Shown piece by piece: positions 45,501-57,500 of a stretch of 64,000 nucleotides of DNA. The notes under the pieces were generated by a model. The model did not search any database. It had not been told where the DNA came from and worked only from the letters and a program-made list of their open reading frames with translations. The DNA comes from Cliona cf. orientalis (Eukaryota > Porifera > Demospongiae > Clionaida > Clionaidae). A program made the position numbers and the translations under genes. Within the stretch, counting starts at the first letter, position 1. Every line of letters begins with the position of its first letter. Location of the stretch: the NCBI GenBank assembly GCA_963930775.1, contig OZ005700.1:3055476-3119475 (forward strand). The letters run 5' to 3'.

Positions 45501-47220
45501 CATACGTGCGGGGTGTCTTGTCTGGCTTACGAAAATCCTTCTTACGCAGACGTGCAACAGCAGCCACTCGGGCAAATAGCTCACCACCCATAATAGTGAT
45601 GTCAGCTCCTGTATCGATAACTCCATCTGCTGAGACTCCCTGAACACTGACACGAGCATGCTGGGCCTTACTGCCCTTGTCTGCCACCACAATCTGCTTC
45701 ACAGCCTCCTCGCCCTCCGAATCAGAAGAGAAGAGCAAGTCATATGGGTCAGGAGACCCCCGTGGTTGATTGGTGACTTCGGATGTCACCTGTTTCGCTG
45801 ACAGTTGTTGGTTTCTGCGGGCATCATCACTCTTTCTTTTCTTACAGTCACGTATCACATGCCCTATCTTCTTGCAGTAGTGGCATTTCCTAGTTTCAGT
45901 AGGTCTATCAGTCAATGTAGTCGCATCAGATTTTGCACTTGGTGCGGATGATCGAGTATACTTCTGTGTATCACCGGAAGGTTTCACCTTTTCAGCTTGC
46001 TGGGTTGACTTCGAGTACTGCTGCCTTTTACGCAACTCAGCCAGTCGCTTCTCCTCATTCTTCGAGGCTACACAGAGTTCCTGGTACTTTGTGGATCCTG
46101 ATACCGCTGGAGCCCTCATGAGTTCGTATCTCAAGGCCTCTTGAAGCTGGCCGTAAAGAAGGGCATCCCTTGTCTCTGCTGACATACTGTCTCGGCCGTA
46201 TGCAATCCTGAAAGTGCGTTCTAGACGTCTGATGAGGTCGGATACAGACTCGGAGTCTCCCTGCTGCAAGTGTCTGAAATCTTGTGCAGCGACTGCCTTA
46301 CATCCGGCATCCATCCTGCTACGCAAGCTCTTAACAGCTACCTCAAAGGTTTTTCTGTCGTCGTCCGAGAGAAGGTTCCACTCCTGTAGCGCTCGTCCAC
46401 GAAGGTGGCCAGCGAACTGTATGAGTTTCTCGTCCACGGTCCAGGCGTTCCACTGGCTTGCTCGTTCTAACGATGGCAACCAATCATCCAGGATGTACTC
46501 AGGGTCTTCTCCAGTAAACTCGCTAACAGGCGGGGCTTTACCTCTCCTCCTGGGAGTTTCGTGGGTCGGGGCCGCAACACTGCCACCGACTGCAGCTGTA
46601 GGTGAGGGTGGAACTATTGGCGGGATTACGCCGGGATCAATCATACCCTCTAGTCGTGAAATCCTCTCCTTCAGTGCATCAATCTCGGCCTCCTTGGAAG
46701 ATAGAGCTTCGTCAAACCCTGCCACCTGGGCACAGTTCATTTTCCACATTTCTCTCACCCTCTCTTTTTCTTTCTTTATAGTCTCCTGCAGCAGCTTCGA
46801 TTCATTAGCTAGTGCTTCATTTTGCTCCTTGGCCTCAGCCAAGGCCGTACGAAGAGTATCCAGCTCAGTGGCCTCCTCTCCACTAAAGAGAGATCCGGTG
46901 CCCTCCTCCACAGGCTCCTTAGTAGGGGGCTCAATTTCCAGAAACACTCCATCAACGTCTCTCAGTAAGATGAACTCTAAATCTTCCTCTCGTGCCTCAA
47001 GTTCGACTTGAACATTGTGTGGCTCCTTGCCCATCTCTAGCAGCTTCCCCTCGATAATCTGCCTTGTCTCCTCGGCGGATGCTTTCGTAGGCAGTTCTAG
47101 CTTCTCGGCGATTCGGGAAAGATACGTTTTCGTTAGACGTTTGGAGTTCATGGGCATGACGGTGCCACGTGTTGGGCGTATTTCGCCTTCCGACAGCTCC
47201 AACCCGTCCATAGTTGCCAA
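42505..47220 (-). CDS. Ty3/gypsy Gag-Pol polyprotein (fused frame), ending at an in-frame UAG inside integrase
   Basis: A single 1571-codon frame contains: a Lys/Glu-rich N-terminal region with a helix-loop-helix segment (~10-55); a coiled coil (~115-190); a Gag capsid-like region; a zinc knuckle CHYCKKIGHVIRDC (~447); an aspartic protease with DTGA (~537); reverse transcriptase with YIDD (~973); RNase H starting at LETDAS (~1118); an integrase zinc motif with CKKCPEC (~1385); and the catalytic core with Asp in VDIMD, Asp in LSDRGTN and Glu in GMVERF. All catalytic residues are present. The frame stops at TAG (42505-42507), after the integrase core but before its C-terminal module. There is no frameshift between Gag and Pol, so both are made as one chain. 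Confidence 0.92.
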   Translation of the reverse strand: MATMDGLELSEGEIRPTRGTVMPMNSKRLTKTYLSRIAEKLELPTKASAEETRQIIEGKLLEMGKEPHNVQVELEAREEDLEFILLRDVDGVFLEIEPPTKEPVEEGTGSLFSGEEATELDTLRTALAEAKEQNEALANESKLLQETIKKEKERVREMWKMNCAQVAGFDEALSSKEAEIDALKERISRLEGMIDPGVIPPIVPPSPTAAVGGSVAAPTHETPRRRGKAPPVSEFTGEDPEYILDDWLPSLERASQWNAWTVDEKLIQFAGHLRGRALQEWNLLSDDDRKTFEVAVKSLRSRMDAGCKAVAAQDFRHLQQGDSESVSDLIRRLERTFRIAYGRDSMSAETRDALLYGQLQEALRYELMRAPAVSGSTKYQELCVASKNEEKRLAELRKRQQYSKSTQQAEKVKPSGDTQKYTRSSAPSAKSDATTLTDRPTETRKCHYCKKIGHVIRDCKKRKSDDARRNQQLSAKQVTSEVTNQPRGSPDPYDLLFSSDSEGEEAVKQIVVADKGSKAQHARVSVQGVSADGVIDTGADITIMGGELFARVAAVARLRKKDFRKPDKTPRTYVREPFRLDGCIDLDISFNERTMKTAVYVKMDAQDQLLLSEGVCRQLGIVTYHPSIEPSSVPDQNSDDNALVPTVRVCLVQSLRLLPNQGAVVPVRCEGNVAPSQQALIVEAEQELGGLAIESAVILPPKDGITQVVVRNDTGFTQKLEEGAVLGVVENAEVLEISPDLGATCSAAVNRLDSSKHEPRKGKLLDKLKLPTLLPVELQQLRDFLTDHHDVFSLEEGERGETDIVQFEINTGDAPPQKQPPRRMPFVVRQEVAKQLKQMQESGVVQPSCSPWSSPVVMVKKRDGSNRFCVDYRGLNAVTKADTFPLPRIDDLLDQLSKARYFSTLDLASGFWQIQVEPKSREKTAFATPHGLFEFKVMPFGLTNAPAVFQRLIQKVLEGLNPEDGNEFVTAYIDDILVYSHTLGEHLDHLRKVIARLRLANLKLKPSKCKFVRSEVEYLGHVITASGLKPSPRLTNAVLEFPQPSNIHEVRRFLGMSSYYRRFIQNFAKIAQPLHKLTCKGATFDWSTECERAFESLKERLVTPPVLAYPSFDIEFTLETDASIQGLGAILSQPQTDGKLHPVAYASRALNKAEKNYSITELETLAVVWAVSHFHSYLYGNKVTVLTDHSAVKAILETPNPTGKHARWWTKVYGRGVRELTIKYRAGRENKSADALSRSPRDPPPQRGIGQDEFQVAVVRSDEDLSTTLASDPIQTSEEATDYAAEQHKDDELKVVIDFLSEGRLPGDSKKAKTVASQETLFSLIDGILYYVDPKGDHRRRVAVPRHLQKQLLEENHRGLYGGHFSGPKLYSTLVKRWWWRGMYTDVLAYCKKCPECTIVTGAGRQHRPPLHPIPVQRPFQIIGVDIMDLPCTESGNKHVVVFQDMFTKWPMVYAVPDQKTERITKLLCEEIVPFFGVPEALLSDRGTNLLSHLMLDVCKSLGITKLNTTAYHPECDGMVERFNRTLKAMLRKRAAQYGMQWDKHLPGILWAYRNTPHDTTGEKPSFLLFG

Positions 47221-47320
47221 ATAACCAAAAGGACCCCTAGCCCTGGCAAAAAAATATCGTTAAAGACGCTTTCTCTCCGTTCTGTGGCACGATTCGGACG
47301 GGTCTCGGCGGGACCTCCAC

Positions 47321-47479
47321 TGTAACTTAGTTCATCTCTTAGCACAGCATGGAAGACTTCTTATTCTCTCATAGTACATGACACAATAGTGCATCACAAG
47401 TAGATTACAAATCATTACATCATCAATATCACTAGCAATGTCAATACAACAATAATAGTCTAACAGTAACATAGTTACA
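47321..47479 (-). repeat. 5' LTR of the Ty3/gypsy element
   Basis: 159 bp, matching the copy at 41604-41762 throughout. It would contain the element's promoter; a TATA-like AT-rich stretch is present but not distinctive. Confidence 0.93.
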
Positions 47480-47659
47480 TGTAGCACATGTATGATGTAT
47501 GCACCTATGCGTATATTATTATATTATGTATGATGTGTACTGCCATTTCATTATTCACTAATAATGTTTTTGCTGCCTGGCCCTCTGAGAAATAAGTGAG
47601 AACTAACTAGCGCTCTGCTACACTGGCTTGTGACTTCTACTGATTCCCCTAGACAATAC

Positions 47660-48211
47660 AAAATAATGGTATGGAATTACATCCATGCATCATGATAATG
47701 TGGGTGTAATGATCTGGTCAGAGAAGCCATGAGCATCATACATGCGGCAGTATCATACCTATACTCACTTATGTAGCTACTACCAGACTGTATATATATA
47801 GTGTGGGCAGTTTTTGGTTGAATTTGGATGAGGTTAGATACCAGTACTGCAGTATATACAGGGGGTGTGAATCAATCTTCAACAGAATTTAATATTCACG
47901 TATGCACGTACACCAATTAAAATTTAATAGATAAGTGTGGCAAAATTTAATGCTATACCAATTTGGTAGCAGTTACCATAGCAATATAATCTTCAACCCA
48001 AAATTGTGGAATAGTTAGAGGTGATAAAGGGTCATTAGTATGTTAACAGATCAGTAGTGACTGTTACCAAAATAGTTAGATATTGTTTTCGCAATTCTAC
48101 TCGCGGCTTCGTAGAATATAATATGCGAAACCAACATTTAACTGTCATATAACTCTTACAAGGTCATAGCATAATATTAAATACTGAGGTAATTAATTAT
48201 AGTACTGTATG
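47660..48211. repeat. Duplicated 3' flank of receptor-like gene A
   Basis: This stretch matches 59180-59542 downstream of gene B, with shared blocks TGATCTGGTCAGAGAAGCC, TAGCTACTACCAGACTGTA and TTAGATACCAGTACTGCAG. The gene duplication therefore included several hundred bases beyond the 3' end. The part between the LTR (47484) and 47660 shows no recognised feature. Confidence 0.75.
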
Positions 48212-49800
48212 CTAGGAATCATCATCAGTCATGACTGAATAATTATTATTGCTAGATTTACTAAATTCTAGTTCTGTCATAGTCACTCGGTTTATTTCTT
48301 CTACACTTACACTGGCAGATATCAACAGATATTCTTTTTTCGCTGGTCTGGAGTTTCTATTAATTTTATAATTATATAAAATATCTCAAACACATCCACC
48401 AACAAATTGTATATAATTGATTACAAGCCTAAGAAATTACCTTGAGTATTGTATCAGTTTGCCAGTAGCTATGATAATGAGAAGCAGAAGTGGAAGGTAA
48501 TAGAAAGGCAGCAGAATCTTTGACAGATCAGATATCCCAATTGGTGCATCCTTACAAGTACTGTCTCCAGCTGCAGTTGTGTTTCGCTGGGCATTAGCTT
48601 GCATTTGGGGCAGAGGAGGGAATGTATTGAACGTATCTCTGAGGAAACTCGTTGATTCCAGAGCTAGTAGAATGATGAAGTTGATCTGAACAGTTAATTC
48701 TAGTATGTTTGTGAGATTTCTTTTGTACGGTTGCATGAATCCGTAGAAGGCCAGCATGACGCACATAATAAGCAGTGGCACCATCTGCTAGGAAACAATT
48801 GAATCATGATTGTGAATAGCTATAATATTATTTACACAGTGCAAAACAATTGATCATTGCAGATTATGTATATTTGGCCCTCTTTATTATCTTTAGTAGC
48901 TACCTAATTTTCGGCAAAGGTCATCACGTGTATATTATGGGAATAGAATGTATATGTGGACAATAACAGCCTCCAAATTTGGCGAAGCTCCATGATTATT
49001 TTCATGCCGAATTTTTAGAAGAAATACATTTCCATAGCCACAGTATAGTCTGTGCATGCATTATAATGAAACACTTCTAATTTTCTATCGCTAATAGATA
49101 CAAGCTCACCGAGTTTCTTGGAAATGCGACAAAAGAGAGAATGATTATGAATCTTCTGGCTAGCTCTACAGCTGACCACCACCTCCACTTCTCCTTGTAG
49201 GCAGCAGTTAGTGGATTTTCAAAATACTTTAACCAGTATACTTTCTGCACACCATCATGGCAAAGATAGATACAAGAATGCATCACCCAGAACTTACCCT
49301 AATTATGCGTTGTTTTAATGAAATGAGACACGTCAATGGGATGAGGAGAACAGTCAATATTAACACCACAACTGAGAGAAGAGCGAGTGGTATGTGCCAT
49401 CCAGTGAAACAGCCAATGTTTCCACTCACAAACNNNNNNNNNNNNNNNNNNNNNNNNNNNNNNNNNNNNNNNNNNNNNNNNNNNNNNNNNNNNNNNNNNN
49501 NNNNNNNNNNNNNNNNNNNNNNNNNNNNNNNNNNNNNNNNNNNNNNNNNNNNNNNNNNNNNNNNNNNNNNNNNNNNNNNNNNNNNNNNNNNNNNNNNNNN
49601 NNNNNNNNNNNNNNNNNNNNNNNNNNNNNNNNNATAGCTATAGAGTAACCACAACTCACGGGTGCAGAACTATTAGTCGTGGTCAAGAAAGGGCAATTCA
49701 GAACAGACATTGAAGTGTGGACTAAGTGTGCATAGAGTAGCAGAACAATCCACCAGATTCCATGATGTTTAAGCATCATCATCTTCTTTTCTCTGCATCC

Positions 49801-49832
<32 letters not shown>

Positions 49833-52800
49833 GTTATCATAAGCGTCCATGCATGACAAAACCTCACAAACAAACCTGAAAATGGCTACGGGTGGTAGAA
49901 GTAGCAGAACCTCAAGAAATGGAACCAATCTCAGGAAATAAGATACTAATGGGCTCAAATTCTCGTAAAGGCAAAAGTCATAAACAAAATAGAAGCTCAG
50001 AGCACTGCTAATGAAGTAGAGCTATAAAATTTAATATGAAATTGATTAAATATATATGATTTTGCAATTATGCAGGCACTTACAAACTTTCCACCTATTA
50101 AAAAGTTCTCTGGAAAGAATATTGCAACAGTAGGAACAATCTGCAAGTGAATATTTCATCAAATGTGCATAAAAGTTATGTGAATCTGAAACCTGAATGT
50201 AGAAGATGAAAGGATAGATCCACTCTGGAAAAGGTACATCAGCAACAACGATTGCAATGAAAGCAATAGCATCCACAATAACTGTGGACAATAATGAAAT
50301 GTACATGTTTTATCTGCATGAGCAGACAATCAGAGGATTCCAGGGATTTGATAGATCTTAGGCTATACAGAATTTTCTATAATAATTATTAATGCTAAAC
50401 TTACTGAGACCCAGAATCAGTAAACCTTGAGCATTAGGACAAGACACACAATCATTAAGCAGGACGCTGACACCTTTTCCATCTCGACATTCTCCACAGA
50501 GAATTCCTGCAACATGAACATTATGATGCCAATTGCAAAAGTGATTTAATCTAAATACTTTGTCTGTCGCATGCACACTGAGCATCAGGGTCACTGTTGG
50601 TGTATGCAAAGGCACAGCTGGAGGGCCCTAGACTTGTGTTCTGACTACACTTGCAGTAGCCAGGTGGACAAGGATAGAGAAACAGATCATAGCGATGGTT
50701 AGGAAGATCCAGAACAGCAACTCCCCAGTAGCCTTCCTGTGATATGTACACATAATTTTAAATCCCCGGTAGTGATCCTATGAGATAATAGGCTCTATGT
50801 ATGCATGTAGAGCTAAAATTTTTGCTCCTATATAATGGACTATAATAATATTATTCAGGAAAGGAAAGTGCTTCCAAGTTATTATTCATCTTACCCTGAC
50901 AATTATTGTATCTTGATCATTCTCACAGTGTATAAGAAAGCGGCTATTGTTATCACACCGACATTCCATTTCACTGGTCATATTTATCTGGTTGATTGAA
51001 ATTAGGCTGTAGCCAGCAGGACAAAGATCAGGATACAACATAAATGTGGCACTTTTCACCTACGAGAGGATGTAATTAGACCAATAATTATCAAAGTTTA
51101 GATTTCTGTAGCATGATGTTGATATGTAGCTAGTCAATAATAGTAGTAGCTATAGATTCTGTATTCTGGGTAATTTACCTCAACAACTTCAACTGGATCC
51201 TCTACAGTGACTGCACCTAGTGGTCCATCCATATTAAGAGTCTCACCAGATGATATTGAGTAGGTAAGGATGACATTTCTAACTAGAGATACATTCTCAG
51301 CAGCATAGTTAACTATGAAACTTGGATTGAAGTACACCATTAAATTTCCAGGTATCTACATACCAGGCCAGTATTGTAATGATAAAGTTAAATGTTAGCT
51401 AAAAACAAACCAAAGTCTGATTAGTGAGCATAAATCTTGCAGCAAGAGTTGTTTTGTGTCCAAACTGATCTAGTCCAGTGAGTTGGATAATGAACCTTTT
51501 TCCAGGCCAAGCTCTAACCTAGAATTATGTAAGATAGAATGTAAATTTCAAGCAAGGCCAAACGATGAGAAGATATCGATGTAGGGATACAAGATGTATC
51601 TGTATCTTACTATACCTACTCTCTTTGTTTTTATATGCCATCCCTACTTAATTAATTATTGCAGACCCTTTTTGTTCCCTTGGGATCATTAGAAACTTCA
51701 AGATGGTAGATAATTTATATACCCTTACTCTCCAGTAATTTCTGACAGTACACACCCCAGTGATTATGGAAAAGCTGGACACAGGCGGATACAGATTTAG
51801 CGAAATAAGGGAGCTAAAGGTCTCTGGGCACTGACAGAGAGGTTAGCTACAAGATCCTTTGTGGCCGTCAGGCATGCATGACCCGGATTCAGTACAGTGG
51901 AATTCTTATGATATTTACTGGAGAATATAATATAGCTAGAGCGCGAGCAATCAGAGTCTCAGACTCAGAATTGCAAACTGAAACTAATTAATGATTATTG
52001 CTGGGGCTGAAAACTGCATGCAACTCATACTCACTGATTGATTGTATATGACGATAGATTCCACTATAGTTACAAATGTGTGCTCAGTTGCATTGGAGTT
52101 CTCATAAGCTGAATTGATACTACCATTCCTGCAGTGGAATAATAATTATCTGATGCATCCAGCATCTGGAAGTTATTCCAGCATACTCCATACGGATCTA
52201 TTCTGACCTCGTCTCACCTATGATCCCATATTGGCCAGTCATACAGAAAGGTACTATTGAAGCTTGGGTTGTCATCGACTGACCTCCAAGAGCAAGTTCC
52301 CAAACGAGCAATCAAAAGTGACGACGCTAATACTGCTTTATTTCCCTGGAATGTCACTGATACCTGAAAGTATACATTTTGTAATAATTAGCTATTATGA
52401 TCATGTAAATCGTAGGTGTACATTTTCCCACTGCTGAGGGGATTGCAATCGATCCTCATAGAGTGCAAAGCACTGAGGGTTGAATGCCAGCTGATCAAAT
52501 GAAGTGGAAGCAGTCGGAGTGTCCACTAAAATGCTAGCTCCATAGCTATACAGCATGACATGTGTAATGCATGGGTAAACTTATTCTGAGACTCTACATA
52601 CTACAATATTAATTGAATTACTGAGTGCAGATAATCTACTTACACCCCATTATTATATGCAAACGTTAACTGTAGTCCTTGGAAAAGCCTAATCTGTCCA
52701 AATGACAGTAGATGGAGAGCCACAGTATTAGTTTGATTGCCGGAGTGATTCATGAATAGCATATTCCCATCAAAATTAACCAAGGATCCAATTATCTGGA

Positions 52801-54477
52801 GAGGTAAGAAGACAGTGTCATAATAATTATTACTATAGAATTAGCTATCATTGATTTTACGTATATGTACCTATCAAGCATGCACACAAAATCACAGCAA
52901 ACCTTTAATGTACTGATTACCTTGAGATCAGTTCCAGTGTTATCAATGAATTTGGTGGTTCCATTGAATGTTATTGGGAAGTAAGTAGTAGTAAAAACGC
53001 CATTTATTCCACTATTACTCTTAAATGTGCTGTACAATGAATAATAATTAGTCATGTGATACATCATTAAAGGTTAATCATACCAGTCAATGAATTCGTA
53101 TCGTGGCACATTATCCCTGCTTTCAAATTGGTTGGTCCTGTATATTGCAACTGCTGATCCATACTCATCGCTGGTGTTGTTGCCATGGTTGTTGGCAAAA
53201 TAGCAGTGTTCACACTGAACAGAACTTATTCCATCAGCTAAAAAAATTATAGGTAATACTACGCAACTGCAATTATTAGAAGTCTATCCTTAGGTTACCT
53301 GCATATGGCAGGTACAATGACAGAGCTCCCCCTGTTTGTCCAACGTTCTCAATAAAGTTACAATCATTCATTATAAGCGTATTGGGAGCACCAGAGAAGA
53401 ATGTGATATCCATTGCACCACCCCCAAGTGGAGCTGCATTGTTGGTAAAATTATTTCCCCTCAGTTTGTATATATTCTGTGACTTATCACCAAATTTGAC
53501 CAGATAGAGTGCACCTCCAAAGCTACGGGCGTAATTATTTTCGAAACAGGTATCGGTGATTATCAGTGAAATATTATGATATGATTCATTATAGAAGATG
53601 CCAAGGCCACCTCCTCTGCCACTGAATTTTCGTGTGGAGAATGCATCATTTGTTGGCCTCACCTTACTAGCAGCTGTGGCTCTATTATTGATAAATGCAC
53701 ACCGAATTATTTCTGCTTCAATTTGAGGAAAGTATACAGGCGCATTGTTGTAACCTAAGGCCACAGCTCCAGTGTTGGCACGGAAGGACTGACGTGATAT
53801 TCCAATCCCACTATTATCGATAAATGCAGAGTCAATGATGGAAACGTTTGCACTATTGAAAACATCTAGTACTGCCTCTGAGAAGTTTCTGTGATTTTAA
53901 GAAGAGGAGCTGGCTAGAAGAGAAGAGAATTTCTTTTAATGACTCACCTGAATGTTGAATTACACACAGTGATAGCTGCTACAGTGTCGAGCCTCAGTGG
54001 GAAGGGACAGCCTACAAATTGCACCATCTCAAATAATACCACTTCAGATCTGTTGAAGTAAAAGGTGTAGTCGGTGTAGTTGTAGTCCAGATCAAAGATC
54101 CTTGACTCATCCACATCCACAGTGTAGTTGCAGGAGATGGTAACATCCTCTGAGCTTTCTCCACTACCAAACATATGCACACTGGCTGCTCCAAAATGAA
54201 CTGGTGCTGTTACTAAATGATCACCAGCTGGAACTGCTATAGAGACACAGTCAGAAGTGTTTTGTTGTTCAGCAGTTAACTCTACCACCATCATCAAAGC
54301 AGACTGAAGGTTATCACATTGCCATTGGTCCATAGATTCAGACTGACGTGTTCTTGCACACTGTCTATTGCTACCACCAACAGTCACAATCACTGAACAC
54401 TCAGGAGAGACACAGAGAGCTGGCTGAACAATCAATCCAGCAAGAACTACCACTAGAATCGAGCACTGATTATCCAT
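48212..54477 (-). CDS. Receptor-like gene A: secreted beta-helix ectodomain plus multi-pass membrane domain, 21 exons
   Basis: Twenty-one exons keep frame (about 1272 residues). From 5' to 3': 53948-54477, 53299-53888, 53084-53237, 52921-53029, 52644-52795, 52422-52545, 52218-52363, 52035-52128, 51411-51518, 51179-51355, 50895-51059, 50559-50736, 50405-50506, 50193-50281, 50084-50140, 49876-50021, 49660-49792, 49298-~49438, 49110-49244, 48441-48784 and 48212-48356. Exon 1 has a signal peptide (LVVVLAGLIVQPALC). Exons 1-8 carry beta-helix repeats with GGAL and FxNN motifs (CFENNYARSFGGALYL, NFTNNAAPLGGGAMD). Exons 11-13 form a Cys-rich region (CPPGYCKCSQN, GILCGECRDGKG, CVSCPNAQG). Exons 14-20 encode about eight hydrophobic segments, and exon 21 a Ser/Glu cytoplasmic tail. 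The first few bases of exon 18 lie in the N gap. Secreted/plasma-membrane topology and a recognition role are inferred; the ligand is unknown. Confidence 0.82.
49434..49633. other. Assembly gap (200 N)
   Basis: Exactly 200 N, probably a gap of nominal size. By comparison with gene B (exon 60439-60579) it hides only about five coding bases at the start of exon 18 plus most of the intron between exons 17 and 18. Confidence 0.99.
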
Positions 54478-54592
54478 TATGATTTCATCTCTTCCAAGGA
54501 TGCCACCTGACCAATTAAGGGGGTGGGGCTATAATATTAGTGACGTCGGTGGGTGGGGCTCGGGTGTGCTCTATTAAGATCACGGTAGTTAT

Positions 54593-57500
54593 TACATCCC
54601 GAGTCCCAATCCGCAAAAAAGAATTCGGCCGCGCGATGAGTAATTATGACGAAACCTATGATGAAACCTATGATGAAATTATTGAAACCTATGATGAAAT
54701 TATGATGAAATTGGGGTGAAGACTGCTTCAAAATGTTTAGCGCGCATGACAGGGTGTTGGGACCCAGAATTCGAACCTAGCGTACAAGAGATCGTGGACT
54801 ATCGATGACATATGGCGATTCTCTCAGTTTGCTTTCTTTGGCGAGCGAGCTCTCTGGGGGGATTTCCCTATACAGCCTAGCACATGGCAGTGGAGGTCAC
54901 GTTCGGGTCAACCGGCTCAACCCGCGCGCCCCGATATACTGCCTGTACGGAGCATGCGCAGTTCGTCGATGTGTCCAAGTTCGAATTATGGCGGCGTACA
55001 GTAAGCGCGGTGCAATACTTATGAGGGACTCGGGATGTAGTCTCTGAGTTGTTCATTACATCCCGAGTCCCAATACGCAAAAAAGAATTCGGCCGCGCGA
55101 TGAGTAATTATGACGAAACCTATGATGAAACCTATGATGAAATTATTGAAACCTATGATGAAATTATGATGAAATTATGATGAAATTGGGGTGAAGACTG
55201 CTTCAAAATGTTTTGCGCGCATGAAAGGTTGTTGGGACCCAAAAGTCGAACCTAGCGTAGAAGAGATCGTGGACTATCCGATGATATCCTTATGGTGTTT
55301 CTCTCAGTTCGCTTTCTCTAGCGAGCTCGTTTTCAGGGCAGGGGGGTTTCCCTATTCAGTCGAGCACATGGCAGGTGAAGCCGGGTCAACCGGCTCAAGC
55401 CGCGCGCCCCAGTATACGCGTGAGCGGAGCATGCGCAGTTTGTCGATGTGTCCTAGTTCGAATTTATGGCGGCTACTTTTCACGAGGGACTCGGGATGTA
55501 GTCTCTAAGTTTTTCATTACATCCCGAGTCCCAATCCGCAAAAAAGAATTCGGCCGCGCGATGAGTAATTATGACGAAACCTATGATGAAATCTATGATG
55601 AAATTATTGAAACCTATGATGAAATTATGATGAAATTATGATGAAATTGGGGTGAAGACTGCTTCAAAATGTTTAGCGCGCATGACAGGGTGTTGGGACC
55701 CAGAATTCGAACCTAGCGTACAATAGATCGTGGACTATCGATGACATATGGCGATTCTCTCAGTTCGCTTTCTTTGGCGAGCGAGCTCTCTGGGGGGATT
55801 CCCCTATACAGTCTAGCACATGGCAGTGGAGGTCACGTTCGGGTCAACCGGCTCAACCCGCGCGCCCCAATATACTGCGTGTACGGAGCATGCGCAGTTT
55901 GTCGGTGTGTCCAAGTTCGAATTATGGCGGCGTACAGTAAGCGCGGTGCAATACTTATGAGGGACTCGGGATGTAGTCTCTAAGTTGTTCATTACATCCC
56001 GAGTCCCAATCCGCAAAAAACAATTCGGCCGCGCGATGAGTAATTATGACGAAACCTATGATGAAACCTATGATGAAATTATTGAAACCTATGATGAAAT
56101 TATGATGAAATTATGATGAAATTGGGGTGAAGACTGCTTCAAAATGTTTAGCGCGCATGACAGGGTGTTGGGACCCAGAATTCGAACCTAGCGTACAAGA
56201 GATCGTGGACTATCGATGACATATGGCGATTCTCTCAGTTCGCTTTCTTTGGCGAGCGAGCTCTCTGGGGGGATTTCCCTATACAGCCTAGCACATGGCA
56301 GTGGAGGTCACGTTCGGGTCAACCGGCTCAACCCGCGCGCCCCAATATACTGCGTGTACGGAGCATGCGCAGTTTGTCGATGTGTCCAAGTTCGAATTAT
56401 GGCGGCGTACAGTAAGCGCGGTGCAATACTTATGAGGGACTCGGGATGTAGTCTCTAAGTTGTTCATTATTACATCCCGAGTCCCAATCAGCAAAAAAGA
56501 ATTCGGCCGCGCGATGAGTAATTATGACGAAACCTATGATGAAACCTATGATGAAATTATTGAAACCTATGATGAAATTATGATGAAATTATGATGAAAT
56601 TGTGGTGAAAACTGTTTCAAAATGTTTAGCGCGCATGAAAGGTTGTTGGGACCCAGAATTCGAACCTAGCGTAGAAGACGTCGTGGACTATCGATGAGAT
56701 ATGGCGATTTTCTCAGTTCGCTTTCTTTGGCGAGCTCGCACTCGGGGGGATTTCCCTGTTAAGTCTAGCACATGGCAGGTGGAGGTCACGTTCGGGTCAG
56801 CCGGCTCAAGCCGCGCGCCCCAATGTACGCGTGTACGGAGCATGCGCAGTTCGTCGACGTGTCCTAGTTCGAATTTATGGCGCCTACTTTTCGTGAGGGA
56901 CTCGGGATGTAGTCTCTAAGTTGTTCATTACGTCCAGAGTCCCAATTAGAAAAAAAAACTATTCGGCCGACCGATGAGGTAATTGTGATGTAAAATATGA
57001 TGTAAAATATGACGAAAATGCGGTTAAGACTGTTTCAAAATGTTTAGCACGCATGAAAGCTTGTTGGGGCCCAGAATTCGAGCCTAGCGTAGAAGACATC
57101 GTGGACTATCCGATGATATCCTTATGGCGTTTCTCTCAGTTCGCTTTCTCTAGCGAGCTCGCTTTCAGGGCAGGGGGATTTCCCTATTCAGTCGAGCACG
57201 TGGCAGGTGAAGGTCAACCGGCTCATGCTCAAGCCGCGCGCCCCAATATTGTACTCGTATACGGAGCATGCGCGGTTTGTCAATGTGTCCTAGTTCGAAT
57301 TTATGGCGGCTTTTTCATGAGGGACTCTGGACGTAGTCTCCAAGTTGTTCATTACGTCCAGAGTCCCAATTAGAAACTAAGAATTCGGCTCTCGCTATGA
57401 TGAAATTATGATGAAACGATGATGAAATCTATGATGAAATTTATGATGAAACCTATGATGTAATTGCTGTGAAACTGTTTCAAAAAGTTTAGCTCACATG

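Larger units (their letters stand above)
41604..47479 (-). mobile_element. Complete Ty3/gypsy LTR retrotransposon
   Basis: A 5.9-kb element oriented leftward. Both 159-bp LTRs start TGTAAC and end GTTACA and appear identical. A 4-bp duplication TGTA flanks the element (41600-41603 and 47480-47483). Just inside the 5' LTR a primer-binding-site candidate starting TGGAGGTCCCG lies one base from the LTR. A purine tract (AAGGAAGGGGG, minus strand, near 41766-41776) precedes the 3' LTR. Domain order is Gag with zinc knuckle, protease, reverse transcriptase, RNase H, integrase, the order that defines Ty3/gypsy. Insertion is recent. Confidence 0.95.

Noticed and set aside
46214-47011. 265-codon plus-strand ORF antisense to the retrotransposon Gag
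   Set aside because: Ser-rich antisense shadow of a long coding frame; no start context or domain.
55027-55071. Junction hairpin (GGGACTCGGGATGTA...TACATCCCGAGTCCC) as a terminator or structural RNA
   Set aside because: At the junction of units 5 and 6 the two arms do not pair, so pairing is kept within units, not across the junction; terminal inverted repeats explain it better.
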